NCBI GenBank assembly: GCA_024760905.1
Contig: CM045735.1
Location: 7,773,161 to 7,837,160 of the forward strand
Reading direction: 5' to 3'
Source of the DNA: Plotosus lineatus
Taxonomy: Eukaryota > Chordata > Actinopteri > Siluriformes > Plotosidae
DNA length: 64,000 nt
Of the stretch, positions 1-10,718 are shown one piece after another. Every line of letters begins with the position of its first letter. Positions within the stretch are counted from its first letter, which is position 1. The notes under the pieces are model-generated. The model was not told the origin of the DNA. It searched no databases and saw only the letters and a program-made list of their open reading frames with translations. Made by a program: the position numbers and the translations under genes.

Positions 1-119
1 ATGGCCTGGCAAGCTGTCCAGGGTGTACTCTTCCCTCGTGCCGAGTCGGTTGAGATTGAGAAAGGTGCCAGCCTCCTCGTGACCATAATTAGGATTAACC
101 TGTTCGAAAAATGAATGAT
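1..119 (+). repeat. V-SINE-like repeat, 3' end
   Basis: The window opens inside the 3' part of a tRNA-derived V-SINE/DANA-like element. It shows the tail block seen in all other copies here (gcaagctgtccagggtgta, then a cagcctcc..gtgacc block, then aattaggattaa, then aatgaatga). The head lies outside the window. Confidence 0.8.
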
Positions 120-604
120 CATGCTGCTCATAAGTGTAGGATCCTGCATTTACATACCACTGCATATTTAGAAAGCTGTATTGTATCTCATATTTTTTCA
201 TACTGAGAATTATTTTATTTGCTATCTTTAGAAATTTTTATTTTGATGTATCTTTGCTCATCCTTGGAAATCACAAATTAATTCACCAATGCAGTATTGT
301 CAGCCTTCAGTACAAATTGAACCAGGAGAACCAAATATGAATACTCAACTAAGTTCTACACCCATGTATAGTCATGGGGGTATTTATTTCACACAATACT
401 TCATTACATCACTATCATACACATCGTTGGTGATATAGTGTAACCTTGGTATAAAATTTTGAACATAGGAGCAAGACTGGGAGGCATACCCGGTCACATT
501 TATTGTACATTTGCACATTGTTATATACAGTATCGGAGACATATAGGAACACAGTGACAATCGTATAGCTTGTAATAACATCAGATGAACACTCGGAGTA
601 AAAT
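120..604. other. AT-rich intergenic DNA, nothing recognised
   Basis: No splice-framed exon, RNA gene or recognisable transposon is visible. Short open frames here have no protein-like composition. Confidence 0.5.
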
Positions 605-803
605 CATACACACCAAAGGATAATTGAGAATTGCCAAACATCCTAATTTGGACTCTTTGGACTGTGGGAAGAAACTGGAGTACCCAAAGGTACCGCAGGC
701 ACGTACAAAAGATTTCTAGACAGAAACACACTTGCCGAGGCTGGGTACCCAGGACCTTCTCTTGCTGTGAGGTAGACATGCTAGACACTATGCCACTGTG
801 CCA
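605..803 (-). repeat. V-SINE-like repeat, head and body
   Basis: Reverse-complement copy of the V-SINE head and central domain (ggactgtgggaagaaactgg ... cttgctgtgaggtagacatgctag). The 3' tail is missing or too diverged to see. Confidence 0.75.
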
Positions 804-1064
804 TCTCCTCTCTAACTATGTTCATTTAAATGGCGAAACAAGGTTATGGCCATTTCACATGAGTAGATTCAGTCCAAGTCTTCTTGGATTTTTATTCATT
901 ATTAAATGTTTTCCTGCTAAGATTTTTAAAATTTCTAATATTTTAATCTTCAATCATTCTGTAAGTGTACACAACCATTTTTCGAAAGAAGTTTGAAAAT
1001 TAATGATTATATGTATCCCATAGTGGGCTGTTTGCTTGATTTTTCATTACATTGAGTATTTTCA

Positions 1065-1395
1065 GGCAACACAGCGACATAGTGGTTAGCACATCCACCT
1101 CACAGCAAGAACGCCTGGGTTCAATTCCCAGCCTGGTTGTTTCTGTGTGGAGTTTGCATGTCCTCTTCGTGTTGCCACAGATTTTCTCCAGGCACTCTGA
1201 TTTAATCCCGCAATCCAAAAACATGCACAGTCGGGTAATTGGCTGTTTTTAAATCTCCCCTAGGTGTGAATGGTTGTGTGTGTTGACTCTGCGATGGCCT
1301 GGCAAGTGTATCCCACCCTCGCCCAGCGTCGGCTGAGATGGGCGCGAGCCTCTCCGCGACCCAAATTATGATTACGCGGTTCAGAAAGAAAATGA
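1065..1395 (+). repeat. V-SINE-like repeat, near full length
   Basis: Has the tRNA-like head with an A-box-like stretch (cgacatagtggttagcac) and a B-box-like stretch (gggttcaattccc). The conserved central domain and the tail ending in attacgcggttcagaaa follow. Confidence 0.85.
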
Positions 1396-1454
1396 GTACA
1401 GTATATTGAATAAGTTTGGCATTGGTCAGTAAAATTCATTAATTTGTTAATTTT

Positions 1455-1690
1455 GAGAACTGCTTAATCCTATTTAAGGTCATGGTGAGGCTGGCGCCCA
1501 TCCCAGCCGACTCTAGGCGAGGGCAGAGTACACCCTGAAGGCTCACCAGGCCATCGCAGGGCAGAAACATGCTGACGGCTGTGTAGCTCCTCTTTTCGAA
1601 AGTCAGCAATGGTTCTTTTTCCATGAACCACACACCATAGACAGTGAGAGACATGGCCGGCCTTTGATAGCCCAGTTAGAGGCACTGGGG
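1455..1690 (-). repeat. SINE A (V-type tail), 5' truncated
   Basis: Reading the minus strand: body block (ggccggccatgtctctcactg, ccattgctgactttcg, ctgtcagc) joined to the V-SINE-type tail (gccctgcgatggcctgg ... aggattaagcag). The tRNA head is absent. Confidence 0.75.
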
Positions 1691-2029
1691 GAATAAATAA
1701 AATTGTGAAGATTTTATGTCGAGCTTAATTTATATGAAATGTTTTTTCTCTTCATAAGTTCAATCGTGATATGTTTACCAATAACTTATATTGTATTATT
1801 TTTGTTGTGATAACAGACCGAAAACAAGCAGTCGTCTATCAGTTCACGGTTTGTAATATTTCCAAAAGGTTCAGTATGAAGTAAACTGAGGTATATAAAA
1901 CTGGAGTGAGAAGTGTGATTTCCACTAGCAGTTATCATGTCTTGCACAAAATTCTGCTAAAATCAGATAAACAAACCACAATATTAAAATTTCATGCCAT
2001 TTGGTTTCAGTCTATTAATTGACGATTTT

Positions 2030-2081
2030 ATATATATATATATATATAAATATAATGAATGAATGTGAATGAATGAATGAA

Positions 2082-2134
<53 letters not shown>

Positions 2135-2238
2135 AGTAACATTTGTGTCACTCATATCCATGCCATTATTATCCACATTGCTCCTTTTTCATGCATGAAT
2201 ATTGTTTAATTGTAAAATTACAGGGAAATTTTTATAAA

Positions 2239-2290
<52 letters not shown>
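2030..2290. repeat. (TA)n microsatellites
   Basis: Three TA dinucleotide runs at about 2032-2048, 2083-2131 and 2248-2288, with a short GAAT-repeat between the first two. Confidence 0.95.
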
Positions 2291-2291
<1 letters not shown>

Positions 2292-2402
2292 CCTGAAATA
2301 GAGGTTATGGAACCTGATCAGTATTGTCTAAGGAGGAAAAAGAAGAAAAGGACAAAGAGCCAAGAACATTATAATTATAATGTTGTCATTTCTTCCTTCA
2401 TT

Positions 2403-2552
2403 TTCTGAACCACTTAATCCGAATTAGGGCAGCGGGGACACCAGTGCCCATTTCAGCAGACTCTGGGCAAGGGCAAAGTACACCCTGTACAGCTCGCCGG
2501 GCCAGCGCAGGACAGAAACACACTGACGGCTGGGCAGCTACTTTTTTCAAAA
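2403..2552 (-). repeat. SINE A (V-type tail) fragment
   Basis: Tail and part of body of the same SINE class as at 1455-1690. It abuts directly on the DNA-element copy that follows. Confidence 0.7.
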
Positions 2553-2993
2553 ACGATTTCCGCAAAGTAGGATCGACCCCCTCTGACTGACGTATATGTA
2601 CATGTATATAATATCAATAAATACATATTCAATGCTATAAATGCTTATAATAACAATTAAACATGCAAAAATAATGCATAAGATCTAAATAAAATGTAAA
2701 TACACACACATACGGATGCACATGCACACAAAACATACGCGATCATGCACATCGCGCATAAAAATATAAGTAGTTTTGTTGGGAGGTTTGGGGTTATTTT
2801 TTGTTTTTGTTTGTTTGGAGTTTTTGGGGGTTTTTTTGTTTGTTTTTTGCATAATTGGCCTTGTTTTATGGCATTTTCCTTAACTTTTTCCCTGTTTTTC
2901 CTTAATTTACTTTTTTTTTGATGAATATTTTTGAAAAACCTACGATGCACTGAAGCCACAGGAACTGACGCACGAAATAGTGAGGGATCACTG
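2553..2993 (-). mobile_element. MITE, GGGATC-TIR family (truncated copy)
   Basis: Matches the minus strand of the complete element at 50716-51255. Shared features are the block around cgatttccgc, the gtaggatcg stretch, a T-rich centre and a terminus reading gtgagggatcactg before TA. The other terminus is missing. No transposase is visible. Confidence 0.7.
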
Positions 2994-2999
2994 TAGTAC

Positions 3000-3800
3000 A
3001 GTATATAATTTCTTTCAAAATATGAAATCTGATCTGAAATTCACACAGCTATTAAATTTCACAAATATGTGTAATGCTTATGAAAGCTACCCTAGCCATT
3101 GTCTAAATTTGAAAAATGATGCCTCGCGATCTCTGATTCAATACTTTTTATGTAGAATGATGAAATGTTGAGGATCCGTGTTCAAAACCTATTGCATCCA
3201 ATAACCAAGAGGTTTTCTGTGAGGGTTCTTGAATGACAGCATGTCAGAAGTGATCTCTGTCCCAGTCATTGATATTATTAACTGACAGCAGCCCAATCAG
3301 AAATAAATGAATAATATTTCATGTTTAAACCTGTTTTCCACTAAGATAATAGTCCTAATGTTAAACTGGTATACAGTACATGCAACCTTCCTGAACTTCA
3401 TTTTTTTTCCATGTGCCAGACCCCAGAATTTTAAAGATATGTTTTCGCTAAAAACTTTAAAAACTCTTTGTCAGTTATCATCTCATGACCTGTCTCCAAA
3501 TCAAATTTTCGCTACTTATATCAAAGGTTATGTTATGGAGGCGAATTATATATCTTATGATGGATGTACGCCCAGATCCATAGGAGCACCACAAAGATCA
3601 GAAAATGCTACCGTACAATAACGTAAATGACACGTTTCCCCCTGGAGTAGTTTACATGAGCCGTATCTTAATTCTATTTATAAAATTATGAAAAATAAAC
3701 AAAATATATACCTAAAATGGTTCTGAATATAATAAATAAATAAAAGAAAACTTGTTTTGTTCTTTGTTTGTGATTCCACTGTGTTTATTTATTACCTTGC
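3000..3800. other. Intergenic DNA, no gene recognised
   Basis: AT-rich sequence with only short open frames, none matching a family I know and none with convincing splice sites. Confidence 0.45.
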
Positions 3801-3809
3801 CGTTTATAT

Positions 3810-4115
3810 GGGGGCAGCCATAGCCTCAACGTTAGAGAAGCAGCTTTGGGACCGAAAGTTCGCTGGTTTGATTCCCAAACCAGCAGGATAAATGTGTGGC
3901 AGTGGGGAAATGAGCTGCATCTTTCCGTCCTCCACATTAGTGGCTGAAGTGCCATTGCGCAAGGTACCCAACCCCGAACTGCTCTCCAGCCACCTCCAAT
4001 GTGTGTCGCAGCCCACTGCTCTGAGTGTGTGTGTGTGTGTGTGTGTGTGCTCACTTTGGATGGGTTAAATGCAGAAGAAATCATTTCACTTACGGGATTA
4101 ATATAGTGTATCAAA
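3810..4115 (+). repeat. tRNA-derived SINE (family E)
   Basis: tRNA-like head (cagccatagcctcaacgtta, accgaaagttcgctggtttg) followed by the gcagcccactgctctgagtg and (TG)n block, then cactttggatgggttaaatg. This organisation is common in fish tRNA-SINEs. Family name not assigned. Confidence 0.65.
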
Positions 4116-4689
4116 ATTTTAAAAACATTCTGCACATTATTGAATAATACGTAATAATAATTCATGAACTGTTAATTATTGGTGTTGTGTGGTTTATGAT
4201 GTTACTGTGGATACTTACCATGTTTATGATTTTATTCAAGATTTCTGATTTCTGAACATCTTGAGGAAAGAGTTTTTTTTGTATGTGTGTGGTTAAAACT
4301 GATGGTGAAGCATCGAGTGTGTAGAAACATAACAGGAAATGTTTATTTGATGACACTCTTTCGAATCTCATTTTCGGTCTCACATATGCAGAAAGACTAC
4401 ACCAACCGACAAGAGATAAATAAATTATTTTATTATTCCCAGTGGGAAATCCACTATTTATTGACAGCAGCAAGCTTTGAAAAAGTAATGAATATATGTA
4501 CATATATAAGTACAATATGTGCATTTTATACAGGTTACATTCTGCAAAAGCATAAAAGTAAAAGTGCAGCAATATTAACCACAGGGTAGATTAATGATAA
4601 GGGTTAGCAGACTGTGCAGTTCCTCAGAATGTGTTCCAACGTTCTTAGAATTCTACCTGGGTGTTAAAAGGCACAAACACAGTTCAATT

Positions 4690-5032
4690 CATTCATTTTC
4701 TGAACCGCTTAATTCTAGTTACGGTCAAAGGGAGGCTGGTGCCCATATCAGCTGACTCCAGGCAAGGGCGGGATGAACTCTGGACAGCTCACCAGGCCAT
4801 CTCAGAGCCAACACTCACACACACATTCACACCCATGGAGGATTTGGAACAGCCAATCAACCTCCTGTGCATGTGTTTGGACCGTGGGAGGAAATCAGAG
4901 TACCCAGAGGAAACCTGCACAAGCATGGGGAGAACATTCAAACTCCACACAGAAACACCCAGGCTGGGAATCAAATCCAGTCATTCTTGCTGTGAGGCGA
5001 GCGTGCTAACCACTACGCCACCATACCGCCAA
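4690..5032 (-). repeat. V-SINE-like repeat, full length
   Basis: Runs on the minus strand from the head (ggcggtatggtggcgtagtg, gttagcacgctcgcctcaca) to the tail (aagcggttcagaaaatgaat). All diagnostic blocks are present. Confidence 0.85.
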
Positions 5033-5107
5033 TCACCGAGTTAACAAAATTGAACTCTCATATATACTGTACTATCAATGGTACAATTATTTTTTAAATC
5101 ATAGCAG

Positions 5108-5251
5108 TGGGGAGGCACAGTGCCTCATAGAAAGAAGGTTCTGGGTTGGATTCTGGGGCTCGGTGGTTCTGCATAGAGTTTGGATGTTCTTTCAGTGTTT
5201 GTGTGGGTTTCCTCTGGGAGTTCGGGTTTCCTCCCACAGTCCAAAGAGATA
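5108..5251 (+). repeat. V-SINE-like repeat, 5' half (interrupted)
   Basis: Head and central domain up to cctcccacagtccaaagaga. The element is then split by the Tigger-like insertion 5252-6175 and resumes at 6176. Confidence 0.8.
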
Positions 5252-5561
5252 CAGTGGTACCTCACTTTACGAAATTAATCCGTTCCAGCGCCTTTTTCGT
5301 CACCTGCATTTTTCGTAAATTGAACCTTATTTTACATGTAAAATTCGTGATTCGTTCCAAAGTCCCCCAATACTACCCCCTAAACCCTTTAAAAATTATA
5401 AAAGCGTACCTTTTAAGACCTTCTGTTTCAATGTCGTACCGATGGTAGACAGGTTTGGCCATATTCCTTTGTGATATCACTCGAGCCCGTTTCTTCTTCT
5501 CACTCGCACCAGAAATCACACGCGCATGTGTGTGTTTGTGTGTGTGTGTGTGTGCGCACAA

Positions 5562-5596
<35 letters not shown>

Positions 5597-6175
5597 CGCG
5601 CGTGCGTGTGTTGACCATGTCTTCTTAGCAGAATTATAACTGCTATTATATAATTATGGAAGATTAAAAGCCTGAGTCAAGAAATAAAGATTGAAACAAC
5701 AGTAACTCTGTCCTTTATGCGAAAAGCATCATGGTAGATGCAGCTCCATAATGGGAGGGAGCTGCGTCATCCCTCATAGCCAATGAGAGGCCAGCAGGGC
5801 GGGATGTTGGGAGATAACCAATAACAGGAAGCTGCGTCATCCCTCCTAGCCAATGGGAGGCCAGTGGGGCGGGATGTTGGGAGATAGGCAATGGGAGGTA
5901 CCTGCGTCATCCCTCCTATCAATGGGAGGCCAGCGGGGTCGAATGTTTGAACGTGATTGATGGGAGAGCAGCTCGTGCATTGTTTGAATGTTTGAATGGC
6001 GCGTTCGAATGTTTGAATAGCGCATATTAATATTTGAATGGTGTGTTTGAATTTTGAACATGCTGCTTTCATAAGATGAACTTGTTTTGTATCCAGAAAC
6101 AAAAATTTCAGGAAAATGCGTTTCGTGACCTGCATTTTTTGTTTGGTGAAACTTTTGTAGATTGAGGTCCCACTG
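5252..6175 (-). mobile_element. Tigger/pogo-like DNA element, internally deleted
   Basis: The terminal inverted repeat CAGTGGTACCTCACTTTACG (degraded at the other end as gaggtcccactg) is flanked by TA on both sides, as expected for Tc1/mariner-pogo integration. On the minus strand around 5395-5520 it keeps a remnant of Tigger transposase (HRYDIETEGLK) before a deletion junction. It holds a (TG)n run at 5521-5600 and a 70-bp tandem repeat at about 5778-5947. Inserted into a V-SINE. Confidence 0.85.
5778..5947. repeat. 70-bp tandem repeat with CCAAT and GC-box motifs
   Basis: Three units begin near 5778, 5848 and 5917. The first two contain agccaatg.gaggccag and then gggcgggatgttgg; the third is diverged. 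The motif order matches the upstream region of the transposase in the sister element at 34161. Confidence 0.8.
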
Positions 6176-6177
6176 TA

Positions 6178-6290
6178 CAAGTTAGGCTGACTGACTGTTC
6201 TAAATTGACCGTAGCTGTAAGTGTGAGTGGGTGTGAGATAAGTACAAGTGTCCCTAATTCTAGTACGGTTAAGCAATTCAGCAAATGAGA
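6178..6290 (+). repeat. V-SINE-like repeat, 3' half (interrupted copy)
   Basis: Continues the V-SINE of 5108-5251: gttaggctgactgactgttc, then a tail ending in aagcaattcagcaaatgag. Confidence 0.8.
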
Positions 6291-6659
6291 AAAACAGTAA
6301 ATAAATCAGTAAATTTTAAACTCCCCACTCATTCATTCAAATTTGGCAACACTTGCATGTGAACCAGTAAAATAGGCACCTCGTGGTAGCCATGCTTTTT
6401 AGGAATCCCAAATTTCAGCTGACTCAAATTTATGGTTCCTTATCTTACCTGTGCTGCATTTTGATGACCATGGCAATGACATTGACTTCCTCGGGATATC
6501 GTCCAGAAGGGGTTTGCCGAGTTTTGTTCGAATCTGTGTAAATTCTCACGAGTTCAAGTTGGTTTAAATCAATTGATTTATAAATGTTTAGAGTTCTCAC
6601 TATCTTTCTCACAATTTGAGGGAGAAATTCTCCTGAGCCATTTCATACCAGTCTGTGAG

Positions 6660-6840
6660 GATAAGGATCAGTGTTGACTTAGTGGATAAGGTGATGGGTT
6701 ACTGATACGAAGGTCAGCTGTTTAATCCCCACTGTTACCACTGTTGGGCCCTTGAGCAAGCCTCTTAACCCTCAAATACTCAGTTGTATAAAAAAATTGT
6801 AATTTTAAGTTATTCTGCCAAATGCTGTAAGTGATAAGAT
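6660..6840 (+). repeat. tRNA-derived SINE (family B)
   Basis: Head gacttagtggataaggtgat and gtttaatcccc, then ccactgttgggcccttgagc, tcttaaccctcaaatactca and gccaaatgctgtaagtg. A second copy lies at 35706-35925 on the minus strand. Confidence 0.7.
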
Positions 6841-7299
6841 TAGTTCCCAAAAGGTGGTTTCCAGATTATGCAAATTTGAAAACAAATCTTCAGGCTAAAA
6901 TATAAAATGGTGCACTATACTACCACAGGCAAAAATTATGGAATCACCATGCATAGAAAAGACTCACCCAGCTTTTTTTTTTTTCTTTTACCACAATTGC
7001 TGATCTGTCAGCTTTTAAAAATGTATTTATTTTGCTGGACTATTAATCCCACAAGGGAAATTCTTGTCTCAACATTTAACTCCTCCCCATTTGCTCTGTT
7101 TTGACTGAGATAGGCTCAGCCTTCATGCAAGCCTAGAAATACGTAGAATTAGGCAGTTAACCAAATGAGTGATGAGTGAGTATTAAATGTGTACACAACT
7201 TTATTGAGTCATAATGTGAAAGAGTCTGGTCAGTTTATTTAAAAATAAATAATAAAATAAAGCAAACCTTCTTTATCCCAATAAAGTTTTATATTTAAT

Positions 7300-7317
7300 A
7301 TGTGTATGTATATATAT

Positions 7318-7414
<97 letters not shown>
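7300..7414. repeat. (TA)n(TG)n compound microsatellite
   Basis: Long TA run followed by about 16 TG units, after an interrupted TA/CA start. Confidence 0.95.
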
Positions 7415-7415
<1 letters not shown>

Positions 7416-8049
7416 TACCTTCTCATTACATATGTCACACAGATAAATACCTCCCCCTCTCGCCCGTCATCCTGACTCCCATGGTGCATTGCGCATGTTA
7501 TTTTAAAATTAAATAAAACAAAGCATTGTTGAGTAATTTATTATTTATTTTGTACCATTTATGAGGTTATTTTGTGTACGTTTATCCATATTTTACACAA
7601 AGACCCTTATTGAAATATGTTATATGAAAAAGTTTTGAGTTATCATGAAATCAAAGTATGTTGCCTTGAGCTAAGATGGGAGTGTCGAAGTGGGTGGAGT
7701 CAGAACTCATGTTTCTCTTCATATCGTATAAATCTTTCGCCTTTTACTAAAGATTTCCGTGGAGAGGAACACTATGAGTATTTAATAATTTTTCGTGGCT
7801 CTACCTTATGGTAGAGCTCCTAATACTGTTGAAAGTCAGAATAACTATTAAATTGCAGTGTCATTGTGGTCTGGATAGTAATCCTGTAACTACAGAGCAG
7901 CTGTATTGGACTTATGATAAAGTTCGGCTGGTTTCCGACTGGTTTGGAAGAATAGGTCGACTACATCTACTTTCTCAAAATTTCTCGGAGTCCGGACACC
8001 ATAGTCAGACCACTTATAACCACAAATCTCATTTTGGCTCCGTCCTAAT

Positions 8050-8300
8050 GTGACCCTGAAGGGGGCGCCACAGCAAATGATCTGTCTCCATTTCACCCTG
8101 TCCTCTGCATCTTCTACTCTTACTCCAAATACCTTCATGTCTTCCTTCACCACATCCATAAATCTTCTCTTTGGTCTTCCTCTTGGCCTTCTCAGCATCC
8201 TACTACCAAGATATTCACTATCCCTCCTCTGTACATGTCCAAACCATCTCAATCTAGCCTCTCTCACTTTGTCTCCAAGACATCTTACATGTGTGTATCG
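8050..8300 (-). mobile_element. RTE-type LINE, 3' end of ORF2
   Basis: Minus-strand frame encodes the C-terminal end of an RTE-clade reverse transcriptase ORF (LRWFGHVQRRDSEYLGSRML, RGRPKRRFMDVVKEDMKV). It ends in the 3' tail shared with SINE A (atttgctgtggcgcccccttcagg on the minus strand). 5' truncated; about 250 bp survive. Confidence 0.85.
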
Positions 8301-8454
8301 GGAGATGATTATATAAATATAAAAACTAATTTTGAAAAAAAAAAAATAGAAAAGTCTGGGTTTTGGTGTTAATTACAAAATAAACTTCCTGTCATGCAAT
8401 ATTTAAAAAAAAAATCAAAAGTTTATATCTATATACAGTATATAAGCAGAGGCC

Positions 8455-8457
<3 letters not shown>

Positions 8458-8508
<51 letters not shown>

Positions 8509-8547
8509 GAAGAAAGAAGAAGCTATATACACACACATATGCAGTAT

Positions 8548-8619
<72 letters not shown>

Positions 8620-8620
8620 T
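8458..8620. repeat. (TA)n/(CA)n microsatellites
   Basis: TA runs at 8458-8508 and 8570-8618 with a CA run between them. Confidence 0.95.
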
Positions 8621-8689
8621 ATAAAAAAAAGTATACCTTTTGGAATTTCTCACATTTCTGCATAAAATCACCATCAAATGTGATCTGAG

Positions 8690-9010
8690 CTTTGTCAAAA
8701 TCACACAGATGAAAAAACAGTCTCTGCTTTAACTAAAAACCACCCAAACATTTATATGTTTTCATATTTTAATGAGGTTAGCATGCAAATAATGACAGAA
8801 GGGGGAGGAATAAGTAACTGAACCCTCTGCCTAAGGAGACTTAAAGAGCAATTGACACCAATTTTTACCAAATAATTTAAATCAGTTGTGTGCCCAATCA
8901 CTGATGAGTGGCTTAAAGCTGCCCTGCCCACTATAAAGCACACACCTGGGAAGAATTTTCTTGATGAGAAACATTGTCTGACTTCTGCACTTGGCACAGA
9001 GGAAGACTGG
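8690..9010 (+). mobile_element. Tc1/mariner-like remnant (tentative)
   Basis: The stretch aaagagcaattgacaccaat ... gtgtgcccaatcactgatga ... cactataaagcacacacctg resembles the non-coding 5' part of Tc1-like elements common in fish. No transposase frame or paired terminus is visible, so the class is a recollection rather than a demonstration. Confidence 0.4.
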
Positions 9011-9161
9011 AGACGGCCTGCTGGTGTGGTTTGCAGCCTTCTGTCTCTGCCTTGAACTTGGCAAGACCTGCTTTGACTGTTGCCCTCCAAGCTGAAGGGT
9101 GTGAGGCAGTGGCTTCCCAGGTGTTGAGGTTTTTTTTATATATATATATATATCCTACAAT

Positions 9162-9268
9162 AGCCTGGTTAGCTGTGTAGGATGTACCCTATCCGCGCCT
9201 TGAGTTTATGGGTGGCGGCCTCCCCACGAATCCTAATTAGGATTAAGCAGTTCGGGAAAAGTATGACT
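9162..9268 (+). repeat. V-SINE-like tail fragment
   Basis: Only the 3' tail: ctggttagctgtgtaggatg to attaggattaagcagttcgg. Confidence 0.65.
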
Positions 9269-9296
9269 GGATAAATATAGGGTCATAATTCAACTT

Positions 9297-9629
9297 ACCT
9301 AATTGGGGTCACAGAGAGGCCGGCACCCATCTCAGCCGATTCTGGGTGAGAGTAGAGTACACCCTAGACAGCTCACCATGCCATCGCAGATCAGAAACAC
9401 ACTGATGGTGGTGCAGCCTGCTATTGACAGAAGTCACCAAGAGTTCTTTACATGCTGTAAACACCACAAACATTGAGAGACACGACCAGCCTTTGATAAT
9501 CCAGTTAGCTGCCCTGGAGGGGGGGACAGCAGTCACAACCAAGTGATAATGGGGCTTGAACTCTCAACTTTGGGATCAAGCAAGGGACCAGCACCTTACC
9601 ACCCGCCCATCACTGGGCCACCAATGCCC
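9297..9629 (-). repeat. SINE A (V-type tail), full length
   Basis: Minus strand has the tRNA-like head (ggtggcccagtgatgggcgg, gttgagagttcaagcccca), the body with tgtctctcaatg, and a V-SINE-type tail (cgatggcatggtgagctgtc). One of several chimeric heads and tails in the window. Confidence 0.8.
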
Positions 9630-9812
9630 TAAGATAAAACTGTATATTTTTTAAACAATGATTGTAATGTAATTATTAAACTAACCAATAATTTAAAAAG
9701 GCAATAATTATGTGAAGTAACTCGAAAATAAGTGTGCATAATTATAATATTTAGTATGAATAAATAATTATTAAAAACTCATATCTTTGATACTTTTAAG
9801 CAGACGTGGCAG

Positions 9813-9820
9813 TGACGTCA
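9813..9820. promoter_or_regulatory. CRE palindrome upstream of stx5
   Basis: A perfect TGACGTCA lies about 680 bp upstream of the stx5 start codon, in non-repetitive DNA preceding the gene. TGACGTCA is the full CREB/ATF site. Use as a stx5 promoter element is inference; no transcription start can be placed from sequence alone. Confidence 0.35.
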
Positions 9821-10502
9821 CGGTGTCTATTTTCGAACCCGGATGTTCACGGCTAATAACACTGTTACACACAAAAAACAACCAAAGCAAAGGGGAAAGT
9901 AGCAGGTCTGTCTGACAGTTTTTTTTTTTAATAAATATTTTGGTTAACTATAGTGTTTGTTTAAAAGTATGTTTTGATTGAATTTGTTTTTTTTTTATAC
10001 AATTCTGAGAGAACAATTGTTAGAAAATCACTTAGCCTTAGCCGTAAAGTTAGCTTAACTTCTGTGGAAGATTAGCCAGATAGCTCGAGATAACGATGTT
10101 TATTTATGTTTCTTATTCTTGTTTGGTCTGTTTATTAAGTTATCCTTTTACAGAGTTTCATATTATTTCTCTAAAATTCGTAAAACTAAAAAATCTGACT
10201 CGAGAGACAAGTTATCTTGCTAATTCTTGTTGCCCAATACCTGTTGTTATTATAGTGAACGGGTCAAGTCACTGAATGTTCTCCTGTTCATCCAGGACCA
10301 TACGGGAGATAAAGATGGTTTTAATGGCTATTTCTTATCCGTGATTCTGTGGGAAATATGAATGGATAAATAAAATGATGTTTATTAATCACCACATGTA
10401 ACAGTGTATTACTTGTATTATTTTTGTTCTCCAGCGGTTTTTCTACCTTTACCATTACTATCCCTTCACCTGTTCTCAGGTATCTGTTGTGTAACAGAGT
10501 TC

Positions 10503-10718
10503 ATGAATACCCGCCGTCGTCACACTCCTAAGAGTTATGAGGAAGGGGTTTACACTGGGCCTTCCCAGACCCAGACCCAGACCCAGCTGGTCCAGCCACT
10601 CGAGACCCCTCTGTCTGTACCTCTTCTCTTCACTCCTCCTGTAGACTCCATCAGCATGTCCTGCCGAGACCGCACTACCGAGTTTCAGTCCGTGTGCAAG
10701 TCACTACAGGGGAGACAG
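10503..10718 (+). CDS. stx5: stx5 coding exon 1
   Basis: Starts at the first in-frame ATG matching syntaxin-5 (MNTRRRHTPKSYEEGVYTG). The exon's acceptor is probably ctgttctcag at 10479 or ttctccag at 10434. Donor is GGAGACAG|gtgagc. The ATG has a weak context (ttcATG); Met52 (10656-10658) has A at -3. Confidence 0.93.

Noticed and set aside
7808..8053. Plus-strand open frames over the RTE fragment
   Set aside because: They are antisense shadows of the minus-strand LINE ORF or lie in its flanking DNA. The same applies to 40745-41159 and 12903-12490.
10404..10502. N-terminal extension of stx5 (MYYLYYFCS...)
   Set aside because: It reads through likely acceptor sites (10434 or 10479) and has no resemblance to syntaxin-5; it is intron or 5' UTR.
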